In this document: positions 7,581 through 14,127 of the stretch, piece by piece
Layout: each line of letters opens with the position of its first letter
Numbering within the stretch: the stretch's first letter is position 1
DNA from: a virus
IMG/VR virus record: IMGVR_UViG_3300025433_000001
Location: 1 to 57,510 of that record
Length of the DNA stretch: 57,510 nucleotides
Strand: one strand, 5' to 3'
Notes under the pieces: generated by a model
The model's input: the letters and a program-made list of their open reading frames with translations, nothing else
What the model was told of the DNA's origin: nothing
Databases searched by the model: none
Translations under genes and position numbers: made by a program

Positions 7581-7829
7581 TTAAATGTCGGTCAGTTCGA
7601 AAAAACTTTTCTGCCGGGCGGTGCCAAAGTCCCGGACATATTCCAGAAATTCTTTCCACAATTCGACGCGGGAATGTGCCGCGATAGTTTCCCCGGTTGG
7701 CAGTCTGTTAAGGCCGGGCGTGTTGCCGCTAGTCTGGATAGAAAAACCGCGCTTTCCGGTGCATGACTTGAAAGAAACGGTTTTGTTTCCGTTGCGGTCT
7801 CGTGTGATATTTAGGCATGTTGCTTTCAT
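7581..7829 (-). CDS. Hypothetical protein, 82 aa
   Basis: Starts MKATCLNITRDRNGNKTVSF. This MKAT opening is shared with the products of the 7863-8207, 9314-9490 and 9780-10052 genes, suggesting a family of short paralogs or a copied 5' end. The body is a beta-hairpin-like segment then a helical C-terminus. Leader AAAAGGAAAAGAAACC. No known family. Confidence 0.65.
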   Translation of the reverse strand: MKATCLNITRDRNGNKTVSFKSCTGKRGFSIQTSGNTPGLNRLPTGETIAAHSRVELWKEFLEYVRDFGTARQKSFFELTDI

Positions 7830-7862
7830 GGTTTCTTTTCCTTTTCGGGGTTTGGAGTCTGT

Positions 7863-8207
7863 TTAGAATTCAGTTGCAAGTGCTTCTTTCAAAGCGTCTA
7901 AATCTTTTTGATGCACGGCACCTTTTACAGTCTCGTTTTCGAGTGCCAAGGCTGGAAGAATAAGGTATTCGTCGCATAGTGCCGCGAATTGGTTTGGAGT
8001 TATCCAAGCCGGGGCCGGGGCCGTTTCCACGGGTGCCGGGGTTGCTTTAGCGTGCCGCCGGCTACGCTCGTTTATTTCAAACTGAGCGTACTTCGTAGCC
8101 GTTGCGGTAGTAGCTAGCGCGTCTCCGTGAAGGGTTTCAAGTCTGCCGCTTTTGTGCTTAATGGCGGGCAAGTAGTCTGTTCCGATTTTCTTAAATGTTG
8201 CTTTCAT
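7863..8207 (-). CDS. Hypothetical protein, 114 aa
   Basis: An MKAT-type N-terminal domain of about 50 residues is followed by a Pro/Ala linker (TPAPVETAPAPAW) and a helical C-terminal domain. The first part resembles a small beta domain. Leader AAAAGGAAAAAGAAACC with the CCCCGAAA element upstream. Early-block accessory gene of unknown role. Confidence 0.65.
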   Translation of the reverse strand: MKATFKKIGTDYLPAIKHKSGRLETLHGDALATTATATKYAQFEINERSRRHAKATPAPVETAPAPAWITPNQFAALCDEYLILPALALENETVKGAVHQKDLDALKEALATEF

Positions 8208-8242
8208 GGTTTCTTTTTCCTTTTCGGGGTTTGGAGTCTGTT

Positions 8243-9112
8243 TTACGCTTCTATAAGTGTTTCGACTGCCGCCTTATAAAGTTTCGTTTCGTTTTTGATT
8301 AGCCCGGTCTCTTGGCGGGCTGCCGCGTTACAAGGCATCTTTTCCGCGTACGCTTTCAATTGTTCCCGGCCCGCGTTTATGCTTTCGAGTATACCGGAAA
8401 CCTTTTCCGGTAGGTTTCCCATTTCCTTCTCAAAAATATCGACTACCGGCCCACTCATGTATTCCGACAAGTAAGGCTTTTCTGCTGTTTCGTAAAGTGC
8501 CCAGTCGTCAAACTCCGATATTTCGGAAAAATAATAGTCTAACAGTCTGCCTAGTTTGTGCCCGTCTAATTCGTCGAGCCCGGCCCGTATGTCATTTATC
8601 CAGTCTTTCGAGTCACTGGAATAAAAAGACATAAAACCGCTTCGAGACGTGTATTTTTTCCGTATGTATTCCGCAAACCCGGCACGATCAATTCGGCACT
8701 GTTTTAAAATCCACGCCCGAAAGGCCCTTTCATTTGATAGGTTTAAAATAACGTCGCCGGAATCATTTGCAAAATTGTATTCTTTCGGGCTCCTCATTCC
8801 TTGTAGTTCCATAGAAACGAAACCCGGCACACCTTCCAATTCCGCCGCTACGGTTTCCGATATTTCTTCCAGATAATCGCGGTAGTATGTGGAATAGTCG
8901 AATTCTACAGCGCCGCTTCCAAAGTCGAAAACAGCCTTTGAGAGTGGGTTTATTTGAGAGGGCGCAAATCCCGCGGGCTCTAACAGGCCGTTTATCGCCT
9001 GCTCTTCGTCGTCGGAATCCTCCGCGCCGTATAGTGTACCGTAAAATCCGGGAAATATCGGCAAGTATGTTTCTACTGTAGCTTGTTCTATTTTGCTTTT
9101 TTTCGTTTTCAT
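8243..9112 (-). CDS. Conserved phage/plasmid-type protein, 289 aa (SPKEYNF family)
   Basis: The acidic 289-aa protein opens with a charged tail and then PIFPGFYGTLY. It contains SPKEYNF near residue 108 and a repeated aromatic/acidic pattern (DDWALYETAEKPYLSEYM). I recall SPKEYNF with an N-terminal PGFYxTxY as the hallmark of an uncharacterised family common on phages and conjugative elements, often near antirestriction genes. The acidic composition would suit a DNA mimic, but this is inference. Leader GAAGGAAAAGAAACC. Upstream of it are two perfect copies of the 27-bp leader repeat. Confidence 0.7.
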   Translation of the reverse strand: MKTKKSKIEQATVETYLPIFPGFYGTLYGAEDSDDEEQAINGLLEPAGFAPSQINPLSKAVFDFGSGAVEFDYSTYYRDYLEEISETVAAELEGVPGFVSMELQGMRSPKEYNFANDSGDVILNLSNERAFRAWILKQCRIDRAGFAEYIRKKYTSRSGFMSFYSSDSKDWINDIRAGLDELDGHKLGRLLDYYFSEISEFDDWALYETAEKPYLSEYMSGPVVDIFEKEMGNLPEKVSGILESINAGREQLKAYAEKMPCNAAARQETGLIKNETKLYKAAVETLIEA

Positions 9113-9134
9113 GGTTTCTTTTCCTTCTATGGGG

Positions 9135-9195
9135 TTTCGGGGTTTCAGTCTGTTTTAAATGTTTCGGGGTTTCAGTCTGTTTTAAATGTTTCGGG
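9135..9195 (-). repeat. Tandem leader repeat, 2 x 27 bp plus partial
   Basis: Units 9135-9161 and 9162-9188 are identical to each other and to the units at 6938-6991, followed by a 7-bp partial copy. The stop codon of the 36-aa gene (TAA, 9182-9184) lies in the second unit. The repeat forms the leader of the 289-aa gene. Confidence 0.85.
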
Positions 9196-9292
9196 CGTGC
9201 CGGGCGCGGTACTCTTTAAAATACTCTTTTAAGAGGGTGAAGATCGAAGGGGTTTTGTACGTGCCGGGCGTGTTTCTTTTTTTCGGTTTCAT
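9182..9292 (-). CDS. Small basic protein, 36 aa
   Basis: ATG at 9290-9292 follows AAAAGGAAAAGAAACC, the recurring leader. The product is 36 residues with 13 Lys/Arg (MKPKKRNTPGTYK, then KEYFKEYRARHARN). It terminates inside the leader repeat. MKPK is also the start of the 57-aa protein at 6924, hinting at shared origin of the 5' ends. Function unknown. Confidence 0.5.
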   Translation of the reverse strand: MKPKKRNTPGTYKTPSIFTLLKEYFKEYRARHARNI

Positions 9293-9313
9293 GGTTTCTT
9301 TTCCTTTTCGGGT

Positions 9314-9490
9314 TTATGCCACTGATGCTTTGACGTGTTCCGGCTTAATCATTAGTTTATCAACTAGCATCCTTTTTGCGCTCTTGCGTGTCCCGTGCCA
9401 TGTAGTGGATGCGTAGTATGCAAATTGTTTTGTAACAGGATTGTAAACGTATAGATCAATTTTCTTGTAGCGCGTTTTCGTGGCTTTCAT
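9314..9490 (-). CDS. Hypothetical protein, 58 aa
   Basis: The start is placed at ATG 9488-9490 (MKATKTRYKKIDL) because AAAGGGGAAAAG precedes it directly. Extending upstream would translate that ribosome site as KGEK. The short domain (YVYNPVTKQFAYYAST) looks beta-rich, followed by a basic helix. It is a member of the MKAT-start set. This gene opens a run of six using the AAAGGGGAAAAG leader. Confidence 0.6.
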   Translation of the reverse strand: MKATKTRYKKIDLYVYNPVTKQFAYYASTTWHGTRKSAKRMLVDKLMIKPEHVKASVA

Positions 9491-9500
9491 CTTTTCCCCT

Positions 9501-9710
9501 TTATGCGTTGCGTAGTTTTTCAATGTCGGCAAACATATCTTGCTTGTCGGTGTATTCGTGGATTGCTGAGGGAAACAAATCTGCTCCAATGCAAACAAAA
9601 CATTTCAAGAGTATGAAGTCGAATTTGTATTCTGCCGCGAACTTCCCCCGCAAGGTGATAGAGAGATAATCATTTTTCCCTGTTGATATTCTTGATTCTG
9701 TCTTTGTCAT
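9501..9710 (-). CDS. Hypothetical protein, 69 aa
   Basis: Two starts are possible. ATG 9708-9710 (MTKTESRIS) has the AAAGGGGAAAAG leader directly before it. ATG 9747-9749 would add 13 residues that include the translated leader (KGEK) and has its own GGGGAAAAGAAACC. I prefer the shorter form. The protein is a small beta-type fold with Phe/Ile-rich core (YKFDFILLKCFVCIGADLF). No known family. Confidence 0.55.
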   Translation of the reverse strand: MTKTESRISTGKNDYLSITLRGKFAAEYKFDFILLKCFVCIGADLFPSAIHEYTDKQDMFADIEKLRNA

Positions 9711-9779
9711 CTTTTCCCCTTTGGCCTGTTTTTCTAGTTTCGTTTTCATGGTTTCTTTTCCCCTTCTTTCTTTATGCTG

Positions 9780-10052
9780 TTAGCTATGGATAAAGACGCG
9801 CTTGTCTTTGCGGAAAATATATAAACTGGAAGCGTTGCTGTAACAAATGGCGTAAATTCTTTTCAGTCTGTTACAGTCATTTATTTTGTAGGGCGTAGCT
9901 AGTTTTGAACCGTATCCTGTCGAAGTTTGCATAAGTCCGGCAGTGTGACAATGAAGTGGCTCTGTTACTATACGCCCTTTTTCTTTCAAGTCTGAAAAGA
10001 AAGGCTCTTTTCCGTTTTTATCTGTTAGGTACTTTAATTTCGTGGCTTTCAT
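9780..10052 (-). CDS. Hypothetical protein, 90 aa
   Basis: MKAT-start member (MKATKLKYLTDKNGKEPFF) with AAAAGGGGAAAAG leader. The N-terminal pattern xKxLTDKNGK resembles that of the 82-aa protein (NITRDRNGNK), supporting paralogy inside this block. It is a basic protein with no recognisable catalytic motif. Confidence 0.6.
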   Translation of the reverse strand: MKATKLKYLTDKNGKEPFFSDLKEKGRIVTEPLHCHTAGLMQTSTGYGSKLATPYKINDCNRLKRIYAICYSNASSLYIFRKDKRVFIHS

Positions 10053-10079
10053 CTTTTCCCCTTTTAGTTGAATCTCATT

Positions 10080-10256
10080 TTAAATTATTATTTTAACGTA
10101 AGAAACGCCACCTTTCTCATGTTCAAAAACCGTTCCATCTTCGCAAATTTCGACGGCGATTGTATTTTTTTCTTTGGAAATTTCGCCTTCATAGTCAACT
10201 GTTTTGACCCCATAGGCTTTCTCGTATGCGTTTCTAATCTGTTTTTCAAGTGTCAT
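10080..10256 (-). CDS. Hypothetical protein, 58 aa (MTLEKQI start)
   Basis: ATG at 10254-10256 after AAAAAAGGGGAAAAG. The product starts MTLEKQIRNAYEKAYG and continues as a small acidic beta-rich domain (ISKEKNTIAVEICEDG). The first seven codons and the leader are nearly identical to the adjacent 50-aa gene, so the 5' segment (about 40 bp) was duplicated onto two different bodies. Function unknown. Confidence 0.6.
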   Translation of the reverse strand: MTLEKQIRNAYEKAYGVKTVDYEGEISKEKNTIAVEICEDGTVFEHEKGGVSYVKIII

Positions 10257-10281
10257 CTTTTCCCCTTTTTTCGTTTACTTT

Positions 10282-10297
10282 GCCCCTTGCGTGGGGC
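10282..10297. repeat. Intercistronic hairpin repeat
   Basis: GCCCC-TTGCGT-GGGGC can form a 5-bp GC stem between the 50-aa and 58-aa leftward genes. The same element with its flank (CGTTTACTTTGCCCCTTGCG) recurs at 10779-10804, also between two genes. No U-run follows on the transcribed strand, so it is more likely an RNA-stability or processing element than a terminator. Confidence 0.55.
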
Positions 10298-10304
10298 GAA
10301 CCGG

Positions 10305-10457
10305 TTAGCGTGCTAGCTTTGCGATTTCCTCGCGTAAATCGGAAACGGACTCTCCATTCCAGTCGTTAGGCTCGCGGCGGTATAGCGCAACCGCTTCTTT
10401 TAGTTCTTCTTTCAACATGGTTAATTCTTCTCTCATAATCTGTTTTTCAAGTGTCAT
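10305..10457 (-). CDS. Hypothetical coiled-coil protein, 50 aa (MTLEKQI start)
   Basis: ATG 10455-10457 after an AAAAGGGGAAAAG leader. It begins MTLEKQIMREELTM and is almost entirely charged heptad-like helix (LKEELKEAVALYRRE, then SDLREEIAKLAR), so probably a coiled coil. The MTLEKQI start and leader duplicate those of the neighbouring 58-aa gene. Function unknown. Confidence 0.55.
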   Translation of the reverse strand: MTLEKQIMREELTMLKEELKEAVALYRREPNDWNGESVSDLREEIAKLAR

Positions 10458-10480
10458 CTTTTCCCCTTTTTTTCGTTTAA

Positions 10481-10654
10481 TTACTTTTCTGGGATAGTGT
10501 CTAATTCATCCCAAAGCCTAGTGACTATACTCTTTATAAGTGCGGCTGTTTGTTCGTTTTCGCTATGGCACCCGGAAAGGTAGGTGCTAATGTTATTACA
10601 TAGAGTTGCAAGCTCGTTTATTTTCTTATTAAGTGCTTCTGTAGGTGCTTTCAT
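10481..10654 (-). CDS. Hypothetical helical protein, 57 aa
   Basis: ATG 10652-10654 after GGGGAAAAA. Entirely helical prediction by eye (MKAPTEALNKKINELATL, then TAALIKSIVTRLWDEL), with two cysteines far apart. It belongs to the run of tiny genes using the GGGGAAAA leader. No known family. Confidence 0.5.
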   Translation of the reverse strand: MKAPTEALNKKINELATLCNNISTYLSGCHSENEQTAALIKSIVTRLWDELDTIPEK

Positions 10655-10671
10655 TTTTTCCCCTTTATTCT

Positions 10672-10764
10672 TTACGCTGTTTTTACAGCAATGATTAGTG
10701 CTACGATTACAGCCGATACGATTATTACTATTAGCTCGTTTATGAGTTCAGATTCACGTTTCAT
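10672..10764 (-). CDS. Tiny membrane protein, 30 aa
   Basis: ATG 10762-10764 with an AAAGGGGAAAAG leader. The sequence is a charged N-terminus (MKRESELINE) followed by one hydrophobic helix (LIVIIVSAVIVALIIAV) and KTA. It may insert into the inner membrane. Such micropeptides are easily missed; the shared leader is the main evidence. Confidence 0.5.
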   Translation of the reverse strand: MKRESELINELIVIIVSAVIVALIIAVKTA

Positions 10765-10778
10765 CTTTTCCCCTTTAT

Positions 10779-10804
10779 GCGTTTACTTTGCCCCTTGCGT
10801 GGGC
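10779..10804. repeat. Second copy of intercistronic hairpin repeat
   Basis: It matches 10271-10297 (CGTTTACTTTGCCCCTTGCG then GGG) with one base missing in the stem, leaving a 4-bp stem. It lies directly after the stop of the 56-aa gene at 10811 and before the leader of the 30-aa gene. Confidence 0.5.
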
Positions 10805-10810
10805 GGGTTT

Positions 10811-10981
10811 TTAGATTCCCGATACAATAGAGACTGGGGCGTAAGTCCAGTATTCCCCGCGATCTGTCATGTCGGATATGAACTCATCCCGCCGCTTTAT
10901 CAGTCTGTTGCAATCACAATCACAGAATGATTTCGTTTCTCCGGTTTTCTTATTGATTGCTTTGAGCGTTCTAATTGTCAT
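10811..10981 (-). CDS. Hypothetical protein, 56 aa
   Basis: Start placed at ATG 10979-10981 (MTIRTLKAINKKTGE) because CAAAGGAGAACATC precedes it. An upstream in-frame ATG at 11015-11017 has no such site. It contains a CDCDCNR cluster that could bind metal or be a redox site, and basic residues. No known family. Confidence 0.6.
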   Translation of the reverse strand: MTIRTLKAINKKTGETKSFCDCDCNRLIKRRDEFISDMTDRGEYWTYAPVSIVSGI

Positions 10982-11019
10982 GATGTTCTCCTTTGGTTTG
11001 GTTTCTGTCTTGAACATGG

Positions 11020-11244
11020 TTAGGCAATCCTCTTTGCGGCTCTCTTTTCGTTTGCTGTGGACGGCCTGCCTATTATCATTCCGCCATTTCTTTTTGCAAT
11101 ACGCTTTGCGGTACTGATAGCAATAGAGAGGGTTTTGTATTCGCCCGCTATGCTGTAGCTCTTATCAAATTTAGGGTCATCTTTAACTATCTGCACTTCG
11201 TAGCGGCTTGGCGCTAGTTTAACTATTTCTATTGACTCTCGCAT
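11020..11244 (-). CDS. Hypothetical basic protein, 74 aa; first gene of leftward operon
   Basis: Start at ATG 11242-11244 (MRESIEIVKLAPSRYEV) with an AAAGGAGTCAAGATT leader. An upstream ATG at 11287-11289 lies only 7 nt from the promoter -10 and lacks an SD, so it could be an alternative start. The N-terminal beta segment is followed by a basic helix-rich tail (SIAISTAKRIAKRNGG and EKRAAKRIA), compatible with nucleic acid binding. It is the gene nearest to the control region. Confidence 0.6.
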   Translation of the reverse strand: MRESIEIVKLAPSRYEVQIVKDDPKFDKSYSIAGEYKTLSIAISTAKRIAKRNGGMIIGRPSTANEKRAAKRIA

Positions 11245-11295
11245 AATCTTGACTCCTTTTGGTTGGTTTCTGTTTTGGGCTGTTTTCATAATGTC

Positions 11296-11323
11296 AATTT
11301 AGCACGCCCCATCTATATGTCAA
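11296..11323 (-). promoter_or_regulatory. Probable early promoter, leftward
   Basis: The minus strand reads TTGACA (11323-11318), 16 nt, then TAAATT (11301-11296). The -35 is perfect and the -10 is 4/6. It lies at the left edge of the control region, immediately upstream of the long run of tiny leftward genes. This is where an early promoter read by host RNA polymerase would be expected. Confidence 0.6.
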
Positions 11324-11390
11324 CCCTCTTTTTCAATTTTCTTTTGTTTTTTAAAAATAGAGCGCTATAGACGGATAGTGCTGATTCCTA

Positions 11391-11555
11391 TGGTATATAT
11401 AAAAAGCTAAAATGAAACACTTACAAAGATAAAAGGGAATATCGGCTTGTAAATTTAAAAAGTGCCGGGTATCCGGAATTGTGGCGATCGAGCGCGAAAA
11501 ACTATTTAACTCAAATATGTTTTATATATACCACTATGGGTTATATGGTATATAT
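11391..11555. promoter_or_regulatory. Three TGGTATATAT operator-like sites
   Basis: The 10-mer TGGTATATAT occurs at 11391-11400 (+), 11524-11533 (-) and 11546-11555 (+). The last two form an inverted repeat with a 12-bp gap, the geometry of a dimeric repressor site. The stretch is AT-rich and lies between the leftward promoter and the GC-rich array. It may be an operator or part of a DNA-unwinding element. Confidence 0.45.
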
Positions 11556-11654
11556 TAAAAGTTTTCAAATATATATTAGTTACCTTTTAAGATTGTGTAA
11601 AATTAAAAATACGTGGTTATTTGGAATTGTGAAGGGGTCATTATATTGATCTTC

Positions 11655-11672
11655 AAAAAAGGGCCCTTTTTT
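11655..11672. repeat. 18-bp perfect palindrome
   Basis: AAAAAAGGGCCCTTTTTT is a perfect palindrome without a loop, in the AT-rich half of the control region. As RNA its T-run could end transcription rightwards, though a loopless stem is weak. As DNA it is a plausible dimer-binding site. A nearby GATCTTCAAA occurs both before it and at 11762-11771. Confidence 0.5.
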
Positions 11673-11819
11673 AAAAATACAAGCGTAAACCGTATTTTCC
11701 CCCCTATATCCCGAAAAGTAGTGTTTTTTAAATTTACAAGAGCAACCCGGCCTTTTTTCGTGATCTTCAAATCAGGCCTAGTTTTTAAAAATGTAAAAGG
11801 TACGATCACGGGGCCCGCG

Positions 11820-12034
11820 TATCCTGTATCCTATACCGGCCCGCTGTATCCTGTATCCTATACCGGCCCGCGTATACCGGCCCGCTGTATCCTGTATCCT
11901 ATACCGGCCCGCGTATACCGGCCCGCGTATACCGGCCCGCGTATCCTGTATCCTATACCGGCCCGCTGTATCCTGTATCCTATACCGGCCCGCTGTATCC
12001 TGTATCCTATACCGGCCCGCGTATACCGGCCCGC
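11820..12034. repeat. Iteron-like array: 10 units ending TATACCGGCCCGC
   Basis: Ten copies of TATACCGGCCCGC are arranged head to tail. Six are long units, in which TATCCTGTATCC precedes the core, and four are the short core alone. In order they are long, long, short, long, short, short, long, long, long, short, joined by G or TG. A partial GGGCCCGC precedes the array and a diverged AACGCGGGCACGCG follows. The array lies beside about 500 bp of AT-rich DNA at the divergence point of the two transcription domains. Iterons plus AT-rich DNA is the classic layout of a replication origin; an operator array, a centromere-like site or a packaging site are alternatives. It is not a CRISPR array because there are no unique spacers. 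Confidence 0.85.
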
Positions 12035-12125
12035 GCTTATAGGAACGCGGGCACGCGTAACAGATAAAGAGTAACGTGTCAATATTATGTTTTCAAATCT
12101 GTTTTAATCGGGCGGGCGGGGCGGG

Positions 12126-12165
12126 CGTGTAAGAGATAGCGGCTACGTGTAAGAGATAGCGGCTA
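12126..12165. repeat. 20-bp perfect tandem repeat, 2 copies
   Basis: CGTGTAAGAGATAGCGGCTA occurs twice in a row (12126-12145 and 12146-12165), followed by CGTG. Weaker relatives of the first part are at about 12054 (CGCGTAACAGAT) and 12422 (CGTGTAACAG), giving four dispersed sites between the array and the first rightward gene. A regulator-binding role is possible. Confidence 0.7.
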
Positions 12166-12225
12166 CGTGGAGCATCCGGGCGCGGGTGCACTTCCCCCCC
12201 GCAAACCTCGAAGGTCGATTTTTAT

Positions 12226-12278
12226 TCGGGCTCAAAATTTCACGGGGGCAATTTCTCGGGCTCAAAATTTCACGGGGG
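12226..12278. repeat. 23-bp direct repeats at 30-bp spacing
   Basis: The 23-bp sequence starting TCGGGCTCAAAATTTCACGG occurs at 12226-12248 and 12256-12278, separated by 7 bp. The 30-bp period is close to three helical turns, so two protein molecules would bind the same face. It lies about 190 bp upstream of the first packaging gene, where a late-gene activator or repressor could act. Confidence 0.7.
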
Positions 12279-12468
12279 GATTTTTTAAACGAACCACTCG
12301 AAAACAGTCTACTTTAAATATGCCCCCTTATCTGGAAATAGAACGACCCCCTTCACAGTCGAAAAATATCGGGGACGCTACGCGTAGTGGGTAACTTTTT
12401 CCTTTACTAAAAGGGAGGCGACGTGTAACAGTGGCACCGGAAAAATAAACGGGAGACCCCTTGAACCT

Positions 12469-13746
12469 ATGACGACCGACCTATTAAAACTAGAGCCGAG
12501 TGCGGTGACGTTCGCCACGGCGGAAGAGAGTATTCTACTCGACCCTGAAGACCTGTATTCCCGAGCCGTGGCGCAAGCGCGGTACGCCCACGGGCTGACA
12601 ATCGAAGAAGCGGCGTCCGGTAACTTCCCGTCGCATCTCTCCGGCGCGAGGGCGGACGAGTCCCTCCCGTCAACTGTACGGCGCGAGCGAGCGACAGGGA
12701 TATTTCCCCCCGCGACCCCCGGCGAGATCCAACACCAAGCACTGTTGAACAAAGCCAGCAGGCACACCAAGGCACAAAAACTCGAAAAGCTCCTCGCCGC
12801 AGGAACGCTTACCCTCTCCGACACAAAGGGTTACAGAATACGGGTGGCGTACCGACTACTGCGGCAGATGGCGCGGGTGAGGGGGATACTAACCGGCTAC
12901 GAGATGCTACAGAACGTGCTGGGACTCAACGTCGGGAACACGGGCGTGAACCAGTGGGCACTCCCCCAGAAACTAGCGCAGTCGGGATTTCTCACAGGCA
13001 TGCGAGGTGCGCGGAACATTTTACTGAAGACAGAGACAGGGCGCGACCGATACACGTTTAACACGAACGACGGGTACCGTGGTTTTAAAGGAGTCACCAC
13101 CCTCCCGCCTCCAATCCCCGACCATCTTTATCCTGTGCAAACACCCGAGGGGATCTGGGGGTGGAGGCTGTCGCGTGCCGTCCCCGACGAGTACTCCGTC
13201 GCCAAGGACATGCCCCTGATACTGTACTGTGAAGCGATGACAGTGTTATCGGAACAGGTGGGGATACATCACGGTGCGCCGCAGGAGCCGTGGAGCGGGG
13301 AGTACGGATTAGCGGGGCTACTGAACCCTACCATTGCGCGAGTGGCGTGGCCGACGCGGGATGAACTCGTCATGTACGAAGAGGAGCTCGTGCTCCTGAT
13401 TTACGATAAGCTCATGCAGATGTCCGTGCGCTCGACCGAGCAGTACATGCAGGACTATTTCGGATACACACGGTTCGAGGCTCTCGACATCGTGAAGACC
13501 GCGAAGAGCATCGGCCCACTACTTTACAACGAATCGGCAGAAGTCGAGAAGGCTATCCTCATCAAACAGATCGACGCCATCGCCGAGAAGTGCGACCTTG
13601 CCGACGACCCCCGCGCGGAACTCGCTACCCTGAAACTCAAGGCGCAGTTGTTCGGGCTTACCGCCAACGAAGAAAACGAGGGTTTAGCGGCGTTAAGAGA
13701 CGCGGCCATTTCCAGTGCGAAGTACGAAGCGGAGGAGGACGAGTAG
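12469..13746 (+). CDS. Probable terminase small subunit-like DNA-binding protein, 425 aa
   Basis: First gene of the rightward (late) domain. The N-terminal 220 residues contain helical and winged-helix-like stretches (KLEKLLAAGTLTLSDTKGYRIRVAYRLL). The C-terminal 120 residues hold TEQYMQDYFGYTRFEALDIVKTA and AELATLKLKAQLFGL. The latter resembles the end of phage TerS-like and DNA-recognition proteins (a YSRxEA helix and a DxxAxLKxxxxLxGL helix). The length is large for TerS, and TerL is 3.4 kb downstream, so the assignment rests on position and C-terminal pattern. The leader is GGGAGACCCCTTGAACCT; the spacing is long. If correct it recognises the packaging site, possibly in the adjacent repeats. 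Confidence 0.5.
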   Translation: MTTDLLKLEPSAVTFATAEESILLDPEDLYSRAVAQARYAHGLTIEEAASGNFPSHLSGARADESLPSTVRRERATGIFPPATPGEIQHQALLNKASRHTKAQKLEKLLAAGTLTLSDTKGYRIRVAYRLLRQMARVRGILTGYEMLQNVLGLNVGNTGVNQWALPQKLAQSGFLTGMRGARNILLKTETGRDRYTFNTNDGYRGFKGVTTLPPPIPDHLYPVQTPEGIWGWRLSRAVPDEYSVAKDMPLILYCEAMTVLSEQVGIHHGAPQEPWSGEYGLAGLLNPTIARVAWPTRDELVMYEEELVLLIYDKLMQMSVRSTEQYMQDYFGYTRFEALDIVKTAKSIGPLLYNESAEVEKAILIKQIDAIAEKCDLADDPRAELATLKLKAQLFGLTANEENEGLAALRDAAISSAKYEAEEDE

Positions 13747-13754
13747 GAAAAGGG

Positions 13755-13783
13755 TTGACGAGCAGGGCGAGGAGTGGCAATCT
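13755..13783 (+). promoter_or_regulatory. Putative promoter, TTGACG-N17-CAATCT
   Basis: TTGACG (13755-13760) and CAATCT (13778-13783) are separated by 17 nt, directly before the 102-aa gene. The same TTGACG-N17-CANNNT form occurs at 20503, 48253(-) and 57268(-). The -10 match to the sigma70 consensus is poor, so the evidence is the recurrence and position. Confidence 0.3.
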
Positions 13784-13818
13784 GACACCCTTCTATTAAC
13801 CGAACCAAGGAGAAGCCC

Positions 13819-14127
13819 ATGTTTACTGTTATCGTAAAGGCCGGAATCGCGGCGACAGACCTTAAAACTCTCATGGAAGCGGCGGATATTCCGCACGTTT
13901 TTCCAAACGACAACGACAGATGCGCAGGGCTCATCATTCAGATCGACCCCGAGGCTACAGGCACGGTGGACGTGCTGAGTGAAGACGAAACGGCAGGGAT
14001 CACGCTCTCGCCCATCACCGAACCGGCTTCCATCTCCTATAAGGATTTCAACGTGAGCAACACCTACCTGCTGGCTTCCGAAGCCGACGTGGTTGTCAAG
14101 GTGATGGTCGAGCAAAAAGGAGGCTAA
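13819..14127 (+). CDS. Hypothetical virion-module protein, 102 aa
   Basis: Small acidic protein with beta-strand character (MFTVIVKAGIAATDLKTLME, LIIQIDPEATGTVDVLSED). It has an AAGGAG leader and sits 2 nt before the LamG-domain gene. It could be a small structural or decoration protein by location, but no family is recognised. The charged C-terminus reads VVVKVMVEQKGG, with AAAGGAGG encoding both its last codons and the next ribosome site. Confidence 0.65.
   Translation: MFTVIVKAGIAATDLKTLMEAADIPHVFPNDNDRCAGLIIQIDPEATGTVDVLSEDETAGITLSPITEPASISYKDFNVSNTYLLASEADVVVKVMVEQKGG

Noticed and set aside
11820-12034. CRISPR array
   Set aside because: Units are contiguous (13 or 25 bp) with no unique spacers and no cas genes.
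11613-12082. Overlapping ORFs on both strands through the repeat array, with periodic peptides such as YTGPRIP and GIGYRIQRA
   Set aside because: The periodicity comes from the tandem DNA repeat, there is no ribosome site, and the ORFs exist on both strands at once.
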